This document shows, piece after piece, positions 1 to 8,556 of a stretch of DNA of 64,000 nucleotides. Where the stretch lies: contig LJSV01000001.1 in NCBI GenBank assembly GCA_001314715.1, forward strand, positions 186,001 to 250,000, in the 5' to 3' direction. Under the pieces are notes generated by a model that did not search any database, was not told the DNA's origin, and was given only the letters and a program-made list of their open reading frames with translations. Position 1 is the stretch's first letter, and every line of letters starts with the position of its first letter. Position numbers and translations under genes: made by a program. This DNA is from Rhodobacteraceae bacterium HLUCCA12 (lineage in GTDB: Bacteria; Pseudomonadota; Alphaproteobacteria; Rhodobacterales; Rhodobacteraceae).

Positions 1-364
1 CCAGGATCACCGCGCTGCCGGGGTCGCACAGGGTCTGGAACACCAGATACAGCGCGGTCTGGGTGCCCGGCAGGCACAAGAATCGATCCTGCCCGATCGC
101 GCGGCCGGTCATCCGCGAATACCGATCCGAAAGCGCGCGCAAGAGCGCGGGTTCGCCCCGGCCGTTGGAATAGCCGGTGCGGCCTGCCGCCATCGCGCGC
201 GCGGCGGCGTCGATCAGGCTGCCGGGGGTGGGCACATCGGGTTCGCCGATGGTCAGGTTGATCACCTCGAGCCCGGCGCGGGCGCGGGCGATGGCGGCAT
301 TGCTGAGCAACCATTTATCCGAACCCAGCCCTGCGAGGCGGGTGGTCACAGCGGCGTATTGCAT
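1..364 (-). CDS. PLP-dependent class I/II aminotransferase (3' part cut off by window edge)
   Basis: Only the first 121 residues are visible; the gene runs off the left end. The start ATG (362-364) follows the stop of the TetR-type gene by 3 bases. Seen: the class I/II N-terminal pattern, including NLTIGEPDVPTP (residues 36-47) and TGYSNGRGEPALLRAL (63-78), the usual substrate-proximal loop and helix of aspartate-aminotransferase-fold enzymes. The PLP lysine lies outside the window. It is the last visible gene of a minus-strand operon with the DDAH-fold hydrolase and the TetR regulator. Converting an amino acid to a 2-oxo acid would fit the neighbouring 2-oxo acid ferredoxin oxidoreductase, but the substrate cannot be read from this fragment. 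Confidence 0.85.
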   Translation of the reverse strand, partial: MQYAAVTTRLAGLGSDKWLLSNAAIARARAGLEVINLTIGEPDVPTPGSLIDAAARAMAAGRTGYSNGRGEPALLRALSDRYSRMTGRAIGQDRFLCLPGTQTALYLVFQTLCDPGSAVIL

Positions 365-367
365 CGA

Positions 368-997
368 TCACTCCGGAAGTTCGAGATCAAGAAGGCGCTC
401 GAACGCCTTGATCGCAATGGATTTCATTTCATTCTTGGCAAAGTGTTCGGGCAGCAGCGACCCTTCGATCCAGAGCCCGTCCAGCAGCGCGTTCCCGGCA
501 ATCGCCAGGGCGCGGGTTCCGCCGGGGGGCGGTTGTCTGCCCGCCGCCTGAAGCGCCTCGGCGATCATCGCCTCCAGCCGGTCGCGAAAGGCCAGATAGG
601 TGCCTTCGTGCACCGCGCGCATGGCCGGGTCGCGCGGCACAAGCTGCATCGATGCGGCCCAAAGCGCCATCGACCGCGGATCGACCACGGGCGGCGTCAC
701 CGCATTGGCGATGAACCCCGACAGCCGCGCCAGCGGGTCGGCGGGCAGTTCGTCCAGCCGCGCCGCGCTGGCCTCGGTCAGCCGGGACATCAGCGATTCG
801 TGGGCGGCGGCGATCAGCTCTTCCTTGGTGGCGAAATAGTGCCGGATCAGCCCTTGCGTCACCCCGGCCCTGAGCGCGATCGCGCGCACGGTCGCGGCCT
901 GCGGTCCACCCTCGGCGATGCAGTCGAGCGTCGCCTGAATCAGCGCCGCGCGCCGCGCCTCCTCGCCCTCGCGGCGATAGGGGCGGCGCGCGTTCAT
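368..997 (-). CDS. TetR/BetI-type transcriptional regulator
   Basis: The protein is 209 aa. The start is set at the ATG at 995-997, which overlaps the upstream hydrolase stop as ATGA; longer in-frame starts would run into that gene. A TetR helix-turn-helix lies at about residues 34-61 (TVRAIALRAGVTQGLIRHYF, followed by a KEEL helix). The rest resembles the ligand-binding domain of BetI-like repressors (RSMALWAASMQLVPRDP, LLDGLWIEG). It is cotranscribed with a DDAH-fold hydrolase and an aminotransferase and sits beside a divergent amino acid ABC transporter, so control of this local operon is the simplest inference. Effector unknown. Confidence 0.9.
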   Translation of the reverse strand: MNARRPYRREGEEARRAALIQATLDCIAEGGPQAATVRAIALRAGVTQGLIRHYFATKEELIAAAHESLMSRLTEASAARLDELPADPLARLSGFIANAVTPPVVDPRSMALWAASMQLVPRDPAMRAVHEGTYLAFRDRLEAMIAEALQAAGRQPPPGGTRALAIAGNALLDGLWIEGSLLPEHFAKNEMKSIAIKAFERLLDLELPE

Positions 998-1863
998 GCC
1001 CGCAGCACCGGGCGGGTCAGGCAGGTGGGGCCACCCTCGCACGCAATGCAGAGCGCATCGCCCGCGAATGTCTGAACGCGGCAACCCGCCTGTTCCATCA
1101 CTGCGCGCGTGCGGGCAAAGCCGTCGACCATCACCACGTCGCGCGGCGCCAGCGCCAGCACATTCAGGCTGAGCCCGTTCGAGGCCATGAATTCATCCTC
1201 GGGGGCATGAAGCAGGTCCCAGCCGCGATCCTTCATTGCCAGCCACAGCGCATAGGGCACCAGCGGCGCATGGATCAGCGCGATGTCGGGGCCCAGGGGC
1301 GAGACCAGCGACATCAGGTGCAGACAGGCCTCGGGCCCGGTCCACCAAGGCAGGTCATAGGCCTGAACCGCGATGCCATAGGGGGCCAGGATCGCGCCAA
1401 GGGCCTCGATCCCGGCCTGGTTGGTGCGCGCGCCCCGTCCCACGGCAAGGGTCTGAGTGTCGAGCCAGAAGCAATCACCCGATTCGACCGTGGCCGCGCC
1501 GGACAGTCGGCCGATCACCGGCACGCCGATCGTTTCATAGAAGGCGGCATGCAGATCGGGCTCGGCCCGGCGCAGGGGTTTGCCCATGTTCAGCACGACC
1601 GCGCCGTGCCGGGTCACGAAGGACGGATCCTGCACGAAGACCGCGTCCGACAGCCCGTCATCGTTGGACGCAAGCCAATGGATCTGCGCGCCGCTGTCGG
1701 CGACGATCCGCGCCAGCGCGGCATGCTGGATCTCGGCGCGGGCAGGGTCGAACCCGGCGCCGTAATGCCAGGTCTTGGGGTCGGCTGCGGCCATGGCCGG
1801 GCCGGGCGCGCGCATGATCACGCGGGCCAGCGGTTTCGAACGGTCTTCGGCGCCATAGGACAT
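994..1863 (-). CDS. Dimethylargininase/arginine deiminase-fold hydrolase (DDAH-like)
   Basis: The protein is 289 aa from the ATG at 1861-1863. An in-frame ATG at 1879-1881 exists, but it overlaps the predicted transcription start, since a perfect TATAAT lies at 1884-1889 on this strand. The guanidine-modifying-enzyme catalytic set is visible: FVQDP (Asp79), ATVESGD (Glu127), ACLHLMS (His182) and the C-terminal GGPTCLTRP (Cys281). Family members hydrolyse methylarginines, arginine or related guanidines through a Cys-thiouronium intermediate; the substrate here is unknown. It overlaps the TetR gene by 4 bases and is divergent from an amino acid ABC importer, suggesting use of an imported guanidino or amino compound as a nitrogen source. 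Confidence 0.85.
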   Translation of the reverse strand: MSYGAEDRSKPLARVIMRAPGPAMAAADPKTWHYGAGFDPARAEIQHAALARIVADSGAQIHWLASNDDGLSDAVFVQDPSFVTRHGAVVLNMGKPLRRAEPDLHAAFYETIGVPVIGRLSGAATVESGDCFWLDTQTLAVGRGARTNQAGIEALGAILAPYGIAVQAYDLPWWTGPEACLHLMSLVSPLGPDIALIHAPLVPYALWLAMKDRGWDLLHAPEDEFMASNGLSLNVLALAPRDVVMVDGFARTRAVMEQAGCRVQTFAGDALCIACEGGPTCLTRPVLRA

Positions 1864-1882
1864 GGGGATTCCGGACTGCATA

Positions 1883-1902
1883 AATTATACGCTTGCATAA
1901 TT
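1883..1902. promoter_or_regulatory. Palindromic operator candidate in a divergent promoter
   Basis: AATTAT (1883-1888) and ATAATT (1897-1902) form a perfect inverted repeat around an 8-base spacer, between the DDAH-like gene and the divergent binding-protein gene. The left arm contains a perfect minus-strand -10 TATAAT (1884-1889). The right arm would overlap the -35 zone of a plus-strand promoter with TACAAT at 1921-1926. TGCATAA also occurs twice here (1877-1883, 1894-1900). A near twin lies at 11468-11486. Regulator binding is inferred, not shown. Confidence 0.5.
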
Positions 1903-2015
1903 GCCAATTCTTTGACCACATACAATGGCAAATCTGTCATGATGCCGGGACCGGCATGCAACACGAGCAAGAGGCGCCGGTCGTGCGCCCGGATGATCAA
2001 CAACAGGAGATGACG

Positions 2016-2783
2016 ATGAAAAGACTTGCCCTTCTGGCCACCACGGCCTTCCTTGCCGCAGCCGGCATGGCGCAGGCCGACGAGGTGCGCATCGGGATCG
2101 CGGCCGAACCCTATCCGCCGTTCTCCTCGCCCGATTCCGAGGGCAACTGGGTCGGCTGGGAGATCGAGATCATCGACGCGATCTGCGACGCCTCCGAGCT
2201 TGACTGCGTGATCACGCCGACCGCCTGGGACGGGATCATCCCGGCGCTGGTTTCCGGCCGGATCGACGCGATCATGAATTCGATGTCGATCACCGAGGAT
2301 CGCCTGCAAACCATCGACTTCTCGGATCCGTATTACAACACGCCCACCGTGATCGTCGGGCAGCGCGACATGGATATCGAGCCGACGCCCGAAGGGATGG
2401 CAGGGCTGGTGCTGGGCGTGCAGGTCTCGACCATCCACCAGACCTATGCCCAGACCTATTTCGAGGACGAAACCCAGATCCGCACCTATCAGACCCAGGA
2501 CGAGGCCAACCAGGACCTGGCAGCGGGACGGATCGACGCGACCCAGGCCGACAGCCTGGCGATGGATGACTTCCTCAACAGCGACGCCGGGCAATGCTGC
2601 GAACTCAAGGGCGCGGTCGAACATGACGAAAGCATCCTGGGCGCAGGCGTCGGTGCGGGCGTGCGCAAGGATGACGACGAGTTGCGCGAAGCCATCAACC
2701 GCGGTCTTGCCACCATCCTGGAAGATGGCACCTATGACGAGATCACCGCGCGTTACTTCGACACGTCGATCTATGGCAACTGA
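2016..2783 (+). CDS. Polar amino acid ABC transporter, periplasmic binding protein
   Basis: The protein is 255 aa. The ATG at 2016 is preferred over the one at 2010 because AGGAG (2005-2009) is well spaced for it and overlaps the earlier one. The N-terminus is a Sec signal peptide (KRLALLATTAFLAAAGMAQA, cleavage near residue 21). The mature protein has the SBP_bac_3 pattern (VRIGIAAEPYPPFS, GWEIEIIDAIC, the two-lobe core with SGRIDAIMNSMSITEDR, ARYFDTSIYG at the end). It should deliver an amino acid or similar small polar solute to the two permeases that follow at once. It is transcribed divergently from the DDAH-like operon. Confidence 0.92.
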   Translation: MKRLALLATTAFLAAAGMAQADEVRIGIAAEPYPPFSSPDSEGNWVGWEIEIIDAICDASELDCVITPTAWDGIIPALVSGRIDAIMNSMSITEDRLQTIDFSDPYYNTPTVIVGQRDMDIEPTPEGMAGLVLGVQVSTIHQTYAQTYFEDETQIRTYQTQDEANQDLAAGRIDATQADSLAMDDFLNSDAGQCCELKGAVEHDESILGAGVGAGVRKDDDELREAINRGLATILEDGTYDEITARYFDTSIYGN

Positions 2784-2797
2784 GGCCGGCTGACCGG

Positions 2798-3541
2798 GTG
2801 TTCGACTGGTTGTTTGCCCTCTGGCCGGGGCTTGAGGCTTCGGTCAACCTTCTGTCCCTCCAGCCGCCGGGCTGGGGGGGCAACCTTTTGCGCGGGGCCT
2901 GGGCCAGCCTTCAGATCGCCGCCGGGGCGTTCGGCATGGGGCTGGTGATCGGCACCTTCGGCGCGCTGGGAAAGCTGCATGGCGGGCCGGTGATGCGCGA
3001 TCTGCTGGCGGTCTATACGACCGTCGTGCGCGCGGTGCCGGAGCTGATCCTGATCCTGATTCTGTATTACGCGGGCACCGACCTGCTGAACCAGGCGCTG
3101 CGCGCGATGGGCCAGCGCCCGGTCGAGATCTCGGGCGTGGCGGCGGGGATCGCGGTTCTGGGCGTGGTGCAGGGCGCCTATGCGACCGAGGTGTTGCGCG
3201 GCGCCATCCAGTCGGTGCCGCGCGGCCAGACCGAGGCCGCGCGCGCCTTCGGCATGGGCGCGGTGCTGACCTTTCGCCGCGTGGTCTTTCCGGCGATGCT
3301 GCCGCTGGCGCTGCCGGGGCTGTCGAACCTGTGGCTGATCGCCACCAAGGATACCGCGCTTCTGGCCATCGTCGGGTTTTCCGAACTCACGCTGGAAACC
3401 CGGCAGGCGGCCGGCGCCACGCGCGCCTATTTCACCTTCTTCCTGGCGGCGGGGGCCCTGTATCTTGTGGTGACGCTGCTGTCGGGCCGGATCTTCGGCT
3501 GGATCGAAGCCCGCTACCGGCGCGGCGAGGCCGCGCGATGA
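2798..3541 (+). CDS. Amino acid ABC transporter permease (HisQ/GlnP-like)
   Basis: The protein is 247 aa with a GTG start at 2798, 14 bases after the binding-protein stop. It has several hydrophobic segments, and the region RGAIQSVPRGQTEAARAFGM matches the EAA loop that docks the ATPase. The RAVPELILILILYY segment is typical of His/Glu/Asp family permeases. It overlaps the next permease by 4 bases (ATGA), so the two are probably made together as a heterodimer in the inner membrane. No ATP-binding subunit gene follows, which is unusual for this family. Confidence 0.92.
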   Translation: MFDWLFALWPGLEASVNLLSLQPPGWGGNLLRGAWASLQIAAGAFGMGLVIGTFGALGKLHGGPVMRDLLAVYTTVVRAVPELILILILYYAGTDLLNQALRAMGQRPVEISGVAAGIAVLGVVQGAYATEVLRGAIQSVPRGQTEAARAFGMGAVLTFRRVVFPAMLPLALPGLSNLWLIATKDTALLAIVGFSELTLETRQAAGATRAYFTFFLAAGALYLVVTLLSGRIFGWIEARYRRGEAAR

Positions 3542-4335
3542 CGACCCGGTTGAACCGCATCGCCGAGGAAATCCTGGTGCCGCACCGGCTGGCCATGATC
3601 GCGGTCGCGCTGGCGATCGCGGTCTGGGCGGCGCTGTCGATGCGCTGGCACTGGATCCCGCGCTATGGCGAACTGGCGCTTTTGGGGTTGTGGCGGACCT
3701 TCTGGCTGCTGGGGCTGAGCTGCGCGATCGGGTTTGTCATGGCGATCGGACTGGGGCTGGCGCAGGCGTCGGGTCCGCGCGTCCTGGCGGTGCCCGCGCG
3801 GGCCTTTTGCACGACCATTCGCGGCACGCCGCTGTTGCTGCAACTTTGGCTGATCTATTTCGGGCTCGGCAGCCTGTTTCCGCAGTTTCCATGGATTCGC
3901 GAAAGCGAGCTTTGGCCCTATCTGCGCGAAGCCTGGCCCTATGCGCTGCTGTCGCTGAGCCTGAGCTTTGCCGGCTACGAGGGCGAGGTGATGCGCGGGG
4001 CGTTCCGCTCGGTGCCCGCCGGGCAGCTGGAGGCCGCGCGGTCGATGGGCATGGGCCGGTTCGCGATCCTGCGCCGGATCTGGTTGCCACAGGCATTGCA
4101 GCGCGCCCTGCCCACGCTGGGCGGCGAGACGGTCCTGCAACTCAAGGCGACCCCGCTGGTCGCCACGATCACGGTGATCGACATCTATGCGGTGGCCAGC
4201 CGGGTGCGGCAGGACCTGTTCATCATCTACGAGCCGTTGTTGCTGCTGGCGGTGATCTACATGGTGATCGCCGGGGTGATCGCGCTGGTTTTCCGGCTGC
4301 TGGAACGGCGTTATAGCCGAGGGGTGGTGGTCTGA
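3538..4335 (+). CDS. Amino acid ABC transporter permease (HisM/GlnP-like)
   Basis: The protein is 265 aa. The ATG overlaps the stop of the preceding permease. It is the second half of the permease pair, with hydrophobic helices, the TTIRGTPLLLQLWLIYFGLG segment and the EAA loop (RGAFRSVPAGQLEAARSMGM) characteristic of polar amino acid importers. It ends the visible transporter operon. The matching ATPase is not encoded between here and the left window edge, so it lies elsewhere or is shared. Confidence 0.92.
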   Translation: MTTRLNRIAEEILVPHRLAMIAVALAIAVWAALSMRWHWIPRYGELALLGLWRTFWLLGLSCAIGFVMAIGLGLAQASGPRVLAVPARAFCTTIRGTPLLLQLWLIYFGLGSLFPQFPWIRESELWPYLREAWPYALLSLSLSFAGYEGEVMRGAFRSVPAGQLEAARSMGMGRFAILRRIWLPQALQRALPTLGGETVLQLKATPLVATITVIDIYAVASRVRQDLFIIYEPLLLLAVIYMVIAGVIALVFRLLERRYSRGVVV

Positions 4336-4487
4336 CGGGGCGTTGACACGGATCCGCGCCGCAAGCCCCTGTGGACGCCATCGACACCATCGCGGATGCC
4401 CATCGCGGCAGTCGATTTCGGCAATTTCGGAACCTTGGCGCTGCCTGTCGGTTGATCCGGGTGGAAGGCAATGACAAGGAGGTCGAC

Positions 4488-4691
4488 ATGACCATTGCAA
4501 ACATTTCCGAGATCACTGCCACGTCGAATGCGAGTTTCGAGGACGCCGTTGCCTCGGGCCTTGAGCGTGCCAGCAAGACGCTGCGCAACATCCGGACAGC
4601 CTGGGTCAAGGATCAGGAGGTCGTGGTCGAAAACGGCAAGATCGCGTCTTACAAGGTGACGATGAAGGTGACCTTCGTCCTTGATGACTGA
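4488..4691 (+). CDS. Dodecin family flavin-binding protein
   Basis: The protein is 67 aa, the full dodecin length, with a strong AAGGAGG at 4476-4482. The family pattern is clear: an N-terminal strand with KxxEIxATS-like ISEITATSNASFEDAV, then GLERASKTLRNIRTAWVKDQ including the tryptophan that stacks on bound flavin, and a C-terminal strand pair (VTMKVTFVLDD). Dodecins form hollow 12-mers that store riboflavin or FMN and limit photochemical damage. Here it lies between an ABC importer and genes for two FAD oxidoreductases and indolepyruvate oxidoreductase, so local flavin buffering is plausible but inferred. Confidence 0.93.
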   Translation: MTIANISEITATSNASFEDAVASGLERASKTLRNIRTAWVKDQEVVVENGKIASYKVTMKVTFVLDD

Positions 4692-4714
4692 GGCAGTCGT
4701 GGGGCGGCCCTGGT

Positions 4715-4780
4715 GAGGGGGCGTTGCCCCCTCTTGGCCTGCGGCCAATTCACCCCCAGGATATTTTCAGACAGAAAATG
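4715..4780 (+). repeat. Two-hairpin intergenic repeat, copy 1
   Basis: GAGGGGGC-GTT-GCCCCCTC (4715-4733) is followed at once by TTGGCC-TGC-GGCCAA (4734-4748) and then TTCACCCCCAGGATATTTTC. It lies between the convergent dodecin and iorB genes, where the GC-rich first hairpin could act as a terminator for either strand. The 3' tail differs from the other copies. Confidence 0.85.
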
Positions 4781-4822
4781 AGCAGCGGCCGGCATTGACG
4801 ATGCGGGCCACTGCGCATGGTG

Positions 4823-6382
4823 TCAGAGGAACGAACGGATCGTCTGGATCGCGCCGTCCAGCGCCTTGCCCTCTTCGTCTTGGAGCGCGGCCTCGCGCAG
4901 GCGTCGCGTCCAGTCGGCCGCGTCCTCGCGCCCGGCCAGAAGGGCGGCGGCCGCCATCGCGCGGTCGAACTTGGACAGGCCGCGGGCATGGGTGTCGGAA
5001 TAGCCCTTCACCAGCCGGCGCAGGCGCAGGATCTCGACGCCATGGGCGTAATCGGTGCGCGCCTGGTCGAGCGCGGTATCGAGCCAGCGTTCGAGATGCG
5101 CCATCTCGACGGCGTGGCGCAACGAGCGCAGCCGCCAGCCCTTGAGCCCGCCGAGGATGTAGAGCTGGAGAAAATGGCGCAGACTGTCGGTGCGCAGGCG
5201 CCGGCCCTTGTTCACGCGGCGGTCGATCCAGCCCATCAGGCGTGGCCGGGCCTCGACCCAGCGGCCGAGGCGCGCGGGCATCAGCGAGACCACCTCTTGC
5301 GCGCGCGGATGGGTGAATTCGGTCAGGTGCAAGATGCGGCTGTCGTCCACCCCCATCTCGGAGCGGATGCGCGACAGGCGCGCGGCGCGGGTCTTGCGGT
5401 CGGCGACGCGGATCATGTCGTCATAGGCCATCGCGTTGGCGATGTATTTCGCGCCCTCGCGGGTGAGTTCATGGCCCCTGTCGGGGCTGTCGAGCGCCGC
5501 CACCCGGCCGAGCCGGTCGAGATAGGCCCGGCCATAGGCGATGTCCTGGAAATCGACGACCTTGCGCAACCCGGCCAGCGCCATCTCGCGCGCGCCTTCG
5601 GGCAGGGCGTCGATGCGTGCTTCGAGTTCGGCGAAGTCACGAGCCAGCCGCGACGGACCCTGCGGCACGACGGCAGAGGGGGCAGGCGCCGGCGTAGCTT
5701 CTTCGGCCGTACCGGCCGGGGGAGGCGCCTTGGCCGCGTCATGGGCGCGCGCGAAGGCCCTGAGCGAGGCCTCGACCCCGCGGCCCGAGGCGCGGATCGC
5801 CTCTTCGAAGGTGTCGCGCGGGAACGGCAGCGCGCCCGAGCCCGCCAGCGCCCCGAAGAGCGAGGCCGAGATCACCGAACCCGCGCCGACCGCCATGGCC
5901 TCCATGTCGAACATGATCAGCTGTTGCGCCGCGACCTCGGCGGCGCGCGCGACCTCGTCGGCATTGGCGATCCCGTCGCCGGGCACCATCTTTTCGCTGA
6001 CCGCCAGCGCGCGATGGGTCGAGGCGATGAGTGTCGTGCGATCGGGCGTGACGAAGCCGCGCATGATGGCGCGCCCGGCCTCCATCATCTCGGCGGCGAT
6101 CAGGATGTCGACATCGCCCGCCGCCGGCGCCAGCGAGAAGACGGGCGTGCCGCCGTCCATCGGCGCCATTTCGATGTAATAGATCGTGGCCCCGGTGCGC
6201 TGCGCGACGCCCGCGACCGACGTGGCCTGCGCGGCATAGCCGTTGGCGCGGGCGACCGCCTCGATCCAGCCCGACAGCACGCCGCCGCCCTGGCCGCCGA
6301 CGGCCATGACCGCCAGCTTGATGATCGTCTCCATGCGCGCATCGCGTTTGCGCGGCGCAAGACCCTGGACATGCTGGTTCAT
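4823..6382 (-). CDS. iorB: Indolepyruvate ferredoxin oxidoreductase, beta subunit with DUF6537-type C-terminus
   Basis: The protein is 519 aa. The start at 6382 overlaps the iorA stop as ATGA; in-frame extension upstream only reads through iorA. The N-terminal pyruvate-ferredoxin-oxidoreductase gamma/III domain (about 20-215) has the glycine-rich VGGQGGGVLSGWI. An A/P-rich linker (about 258-290) leads to a 230-residue helical C-terminal half of the DUF6537 kind, found in the long IorB proteins of aerobic proteobacteria. With IorA it should decarboxylate aryl-2-oxo acids (indolepyruvate, phenylpyruvate) to the acyl-CoA, passing electrons to ferredoxin or another carrier. The downstream neighbour is the repeat and dodecin. 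Confidence 0.9.
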   Translation of the reverse strand: MNQHVQGLAPRKRDARMETIIKLAVMAVGGQGGGVLSGWIEAVARANGYAAQATSVAGVAQRTGATIYYIEMAPMDGGTPVFSLAPAAGDVDILIAAEMMEAGRAIMRGFVTPDRTTLIASTHRALAVSEKMVPGDGIANADEVARAAEVAAQQLIMFDMEAMAVGAGSVISASLFGALAGSGALPFPRDTFEEAIRASGRGVEASLRAFARAHDAAKAPPPAGTAEEATPAPAPSAVVPQGPSRLARDFAELEARIDALPEGAREMALAGLRKVVDFQDIAYGRAYLDRLGRVAALDSPDRGHELTREGAKYIANAMAYDDMIRVADRKTRAARLSRIRSEMGVDDSRILHLTEFTHPRAQEVVSLMPARLGRWVEARPRLMGWIDRRVNKGRRLRTDSLRHFLQLYILGGLKGWRLRSLRHAVEMAHLERWLDTALDQARTDYAHGVEILRLRRLVKGYSDTHARGLSKFDRAMAAAALLAGREDAADWTRRLREAALQDEEGKALDGAIQTIRSFL

Positions 6383-8541
6383 TCTGCCGCTACCCCCTGC
6401 ATTGCGTCGAACGACAGCCGCTTGCGGTCGCGGCGGGACTGGAGCCAGCGGATGACCGATTGCCGCCAGCGGTTGAGCCGGTGTTCCCAGCCGGTGGGGT
6501 TGTGGACCACGCGCGCCTCGTAGAACGAGGGGCACAGCACCGCCGCATCGGCGACCTCGCCGCAGTTGCCGCAGCCGACGCAGGTCTGGTCGATCGAGGC
6601 GATCGGATCGTCGCGCAGCGGATCGTCGAGCGTCTTGAGGCTGAGCGAGGGGCAGCCCGAGAGGCGGATGCAGGCGTGATCGCCGGTGCAGATGTCCTCA
6701 TCGACGCCAAAGCGCGGCTTCTCGACGCGCTGCCCCTCCTTGATGGCCTGCGCGACCTGGGGCTTTTCGCGGCGCTGGCGGTTGAGCATGCATTCCGACG
6801 AGGCCACGATCACCTTGGGCCCCTTGAAATCGGTGGTCAGGGCCTCATGAAACGTGTCGCGCATCTTCTTTACGTCATAGGTGCGATCGATCTGGCGCAC
6901 CCATTCCACGCCCACGCCCCTGAGCGCCTTTTCGATGGGGTTGCCCGTGGCCTTGGTCGGGTTCTGGGCGCGCGAGGACAGGATGTCCTGCCCGCCGGTG
7001 GCCGCCGAATAGTAGTTGTCGACGATGACCACGACCCCGTCGGACTTGTTGAACACCATGTTGCCGATCGAGCTGGACAGCCCGTTGTGCCAGAACCCGC
7101 CGTCGCCGATGACCGAGATCGGCCGGCGTTCGCCGCCGCCGTCGAACGCGCCGTTCGAGGCCGGCCCAAGGCCATAGCCCATGGTCGCGCCGCCGATGTT
7201 GAACGGGGGCAGCGAGGCAAAGAGGTGGCAGCCGATATCGGCCGAAATCTGGTGCTCGCCCAGTTCCTCCTGCACCAGCTTCATGGCCGCGAAGATGGGC
7301 CGTTCGGGGCAGCCGGTGCAGAATCCGGGTGGCCGGATCGGCACGGTCTTGGACAGGTCGGGAATGGCCGGCGCCGGGGCGTTGGGCGCGCGCACCTGCG
7401 GCGGCAGGTATTGCGGCGCGGCCTTGCGCAAAAAGCCCTCGATCCCGTCGAGCATGATCTGGCCGGTATATTCGCCGGCCATCGGAAAGACATCCTTGCC
7501 GTGCAGCTTGACGCGGGACCCGGCGCGATACATCAGGCTGCCCAGTTGCTGTTCGATGAACTCGGGCTGGCCTTCCTCGACCACGAGAACGGCCTCCTTG
7601 CCCTCGCAGAAGGCGTCGAATTCCTCGGTGACGATGGGATAGGTCACGTTCAGGCAGTAAAGCGGCACCTCGGTCTGGCCGTGGATGTCGGCCAGGCCCA
7701 GCCGTTGCAGCGCGCGGATCACGCCATTGTACATGCCGCCCTGGCAGACGATGCCGACGGGTGCCTGTTCTGGCCCGAAAATCTCGTTCAACCCGTGCTT
7801 GCGGATGTAGTCCTGCGCGGCGGGCCAGCGGTTATTGACCTTGTCTTGTTCCTGCGCATAGCTCATCGGCGGCAGCACGATGCGCGAGACATCGCGGCGC
7901 GGGTTCGACAGCGCGTCGCGCACATTCAGCGGCGGGCGCTTGTTGTCGCGGGTGTCGAATTGCCCGGTGACATGGCACGAGCGGATGCGCACCATCAGCA
8001 TGACCGGCGTGTTCGAGGCCTCGGACAGTTCGAACCCCTGTTCCACGGCCTTGACGATCGAGGGAAGGTTGGGGCGCGGGTCCAGAAGCCAGAACTGCGA
8101 TTTCATCGCAAAGGCGTGGCTGCGTTCTTGCATGATCGACGAGCCTTCGCCGTAATCCTCGCCCACGATCACCAGCGCGCCCCCGGTCACGCCCGAAGAC
8201 GCGAGGTTGGCCAGCGCGTCCGAGGCCACGTTGACCCCGACCGAGCCCTTGAACGTCACCGCGCCGCGGATCGGATAGTGCACGCTGGCGGCCAGCATTG
8301 CCGCCGCCGCCGCCTCGGAGGCGTTGGCCTCGAAGCGCACGCCCAGCTCGCCCAGGATTTCCTCGGCGTCGGCCAGAACGTCCATCAGGTGGCTGATCGG
8401 GGCACCCTGATAGCCGCCGACATAGCCCACGCCGCATTCCAGAAGCGCCTTGGTGATCGCCAGGATGCCTTCGCCGGTGAAGGTCTGGCCATCGCCAAGC
8501 TTCAAGTGTTCCACTTCCTTCTTGAAGGATCTTTCGGCCAT
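6379..8541 (-). CDS. iorA: Indolepyruvate ferredoxin oxidoreductase, alpha subunit
   Basis: The protein is 720 aa, full length for IorA. The order seen is: an N-terminal 2-oxoacid oxidoreductase domain (EGILAITKALLECGV; QGAPISHL near residue 47), the conserved GFCTGCPERP near 405, a thiamine diphosphate motif GDGGFWHNG near 477 followed by VVIVDNYYSA, and a C-terminal Fe-S region with CTGDHACIRLSGCP (about 619) and CVGCGNC (about 654). The first cluster lacks one cysteine of the standard ferredoxin pattern, as I recall for aerobic-type relatives. It forms an operon with marR upstream (15-base gap) and iorB downstream. The likely substrates are aromatic 2-oxo acids made by a transaminase. Confidence 0.93.
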   Translation of the reverse strand: MAERSFKKEVEHLKLGDGQTFTGEGILAITKALLECGVGYVGGYQGAPISHLMDVLADAEEILGELGVRFEANASEAAAAAMLAASVHYPIRGAVTFKGSVGVNVASDALANLASSGVTGGALVIVGEDYGEGSSIMQERSHAFAMKSQFWLLDPRPNLPSIVKAVEQGFELSEASNTPVMLMVRIRSCHVTGQFDTRDNKRPPLNVRDALSNPRRDVSRIVLPPMSYAQEQDKVNNRWPAAQDYIRKHGLNEIFGPEQAPVGIVCQGGMYNGVIRALQRLGLADIHGQTEVPLYCLNVTYPIVTEEFDAFCEGKEAVLVVEEGQPEFIEQQLGSLMYRAGSRVKLHGKDVFPMAGEYTGQIMLDGIEGFLRKAAPQYLPPQVRAPNAPAPAIPDLSKTVPIRPPGFCTGCPERPIFAAMKLVQEELGEHQISADIGCHLFASLPPFNIGGATMGYGLGPASNGAFDGGGERRPISVIGDGGFWHNGLSSSIGNMVFNKSDGVVVIVDNYYSAATGGQDILSSRAQNPTKATGNPIEKALRGVGVEWVRQIDRTYDVKKMRDTFHEALTTDFKGPKVIVASSECMLNRQRREKPQVAQAIKEGQRVEKPRFGVDEDICTGDHACIRLSGCPSLSLKTLDDPLRDDPIASIDQTCVGCGNCGEVADAAVLCPSFYEARVVHNPTGWEHRLNRWRQSVIRWLQSRRDRKRLSFDAMQGVAAE

Positions 8542-8556
8542 TGCTTTTCCCGTATC

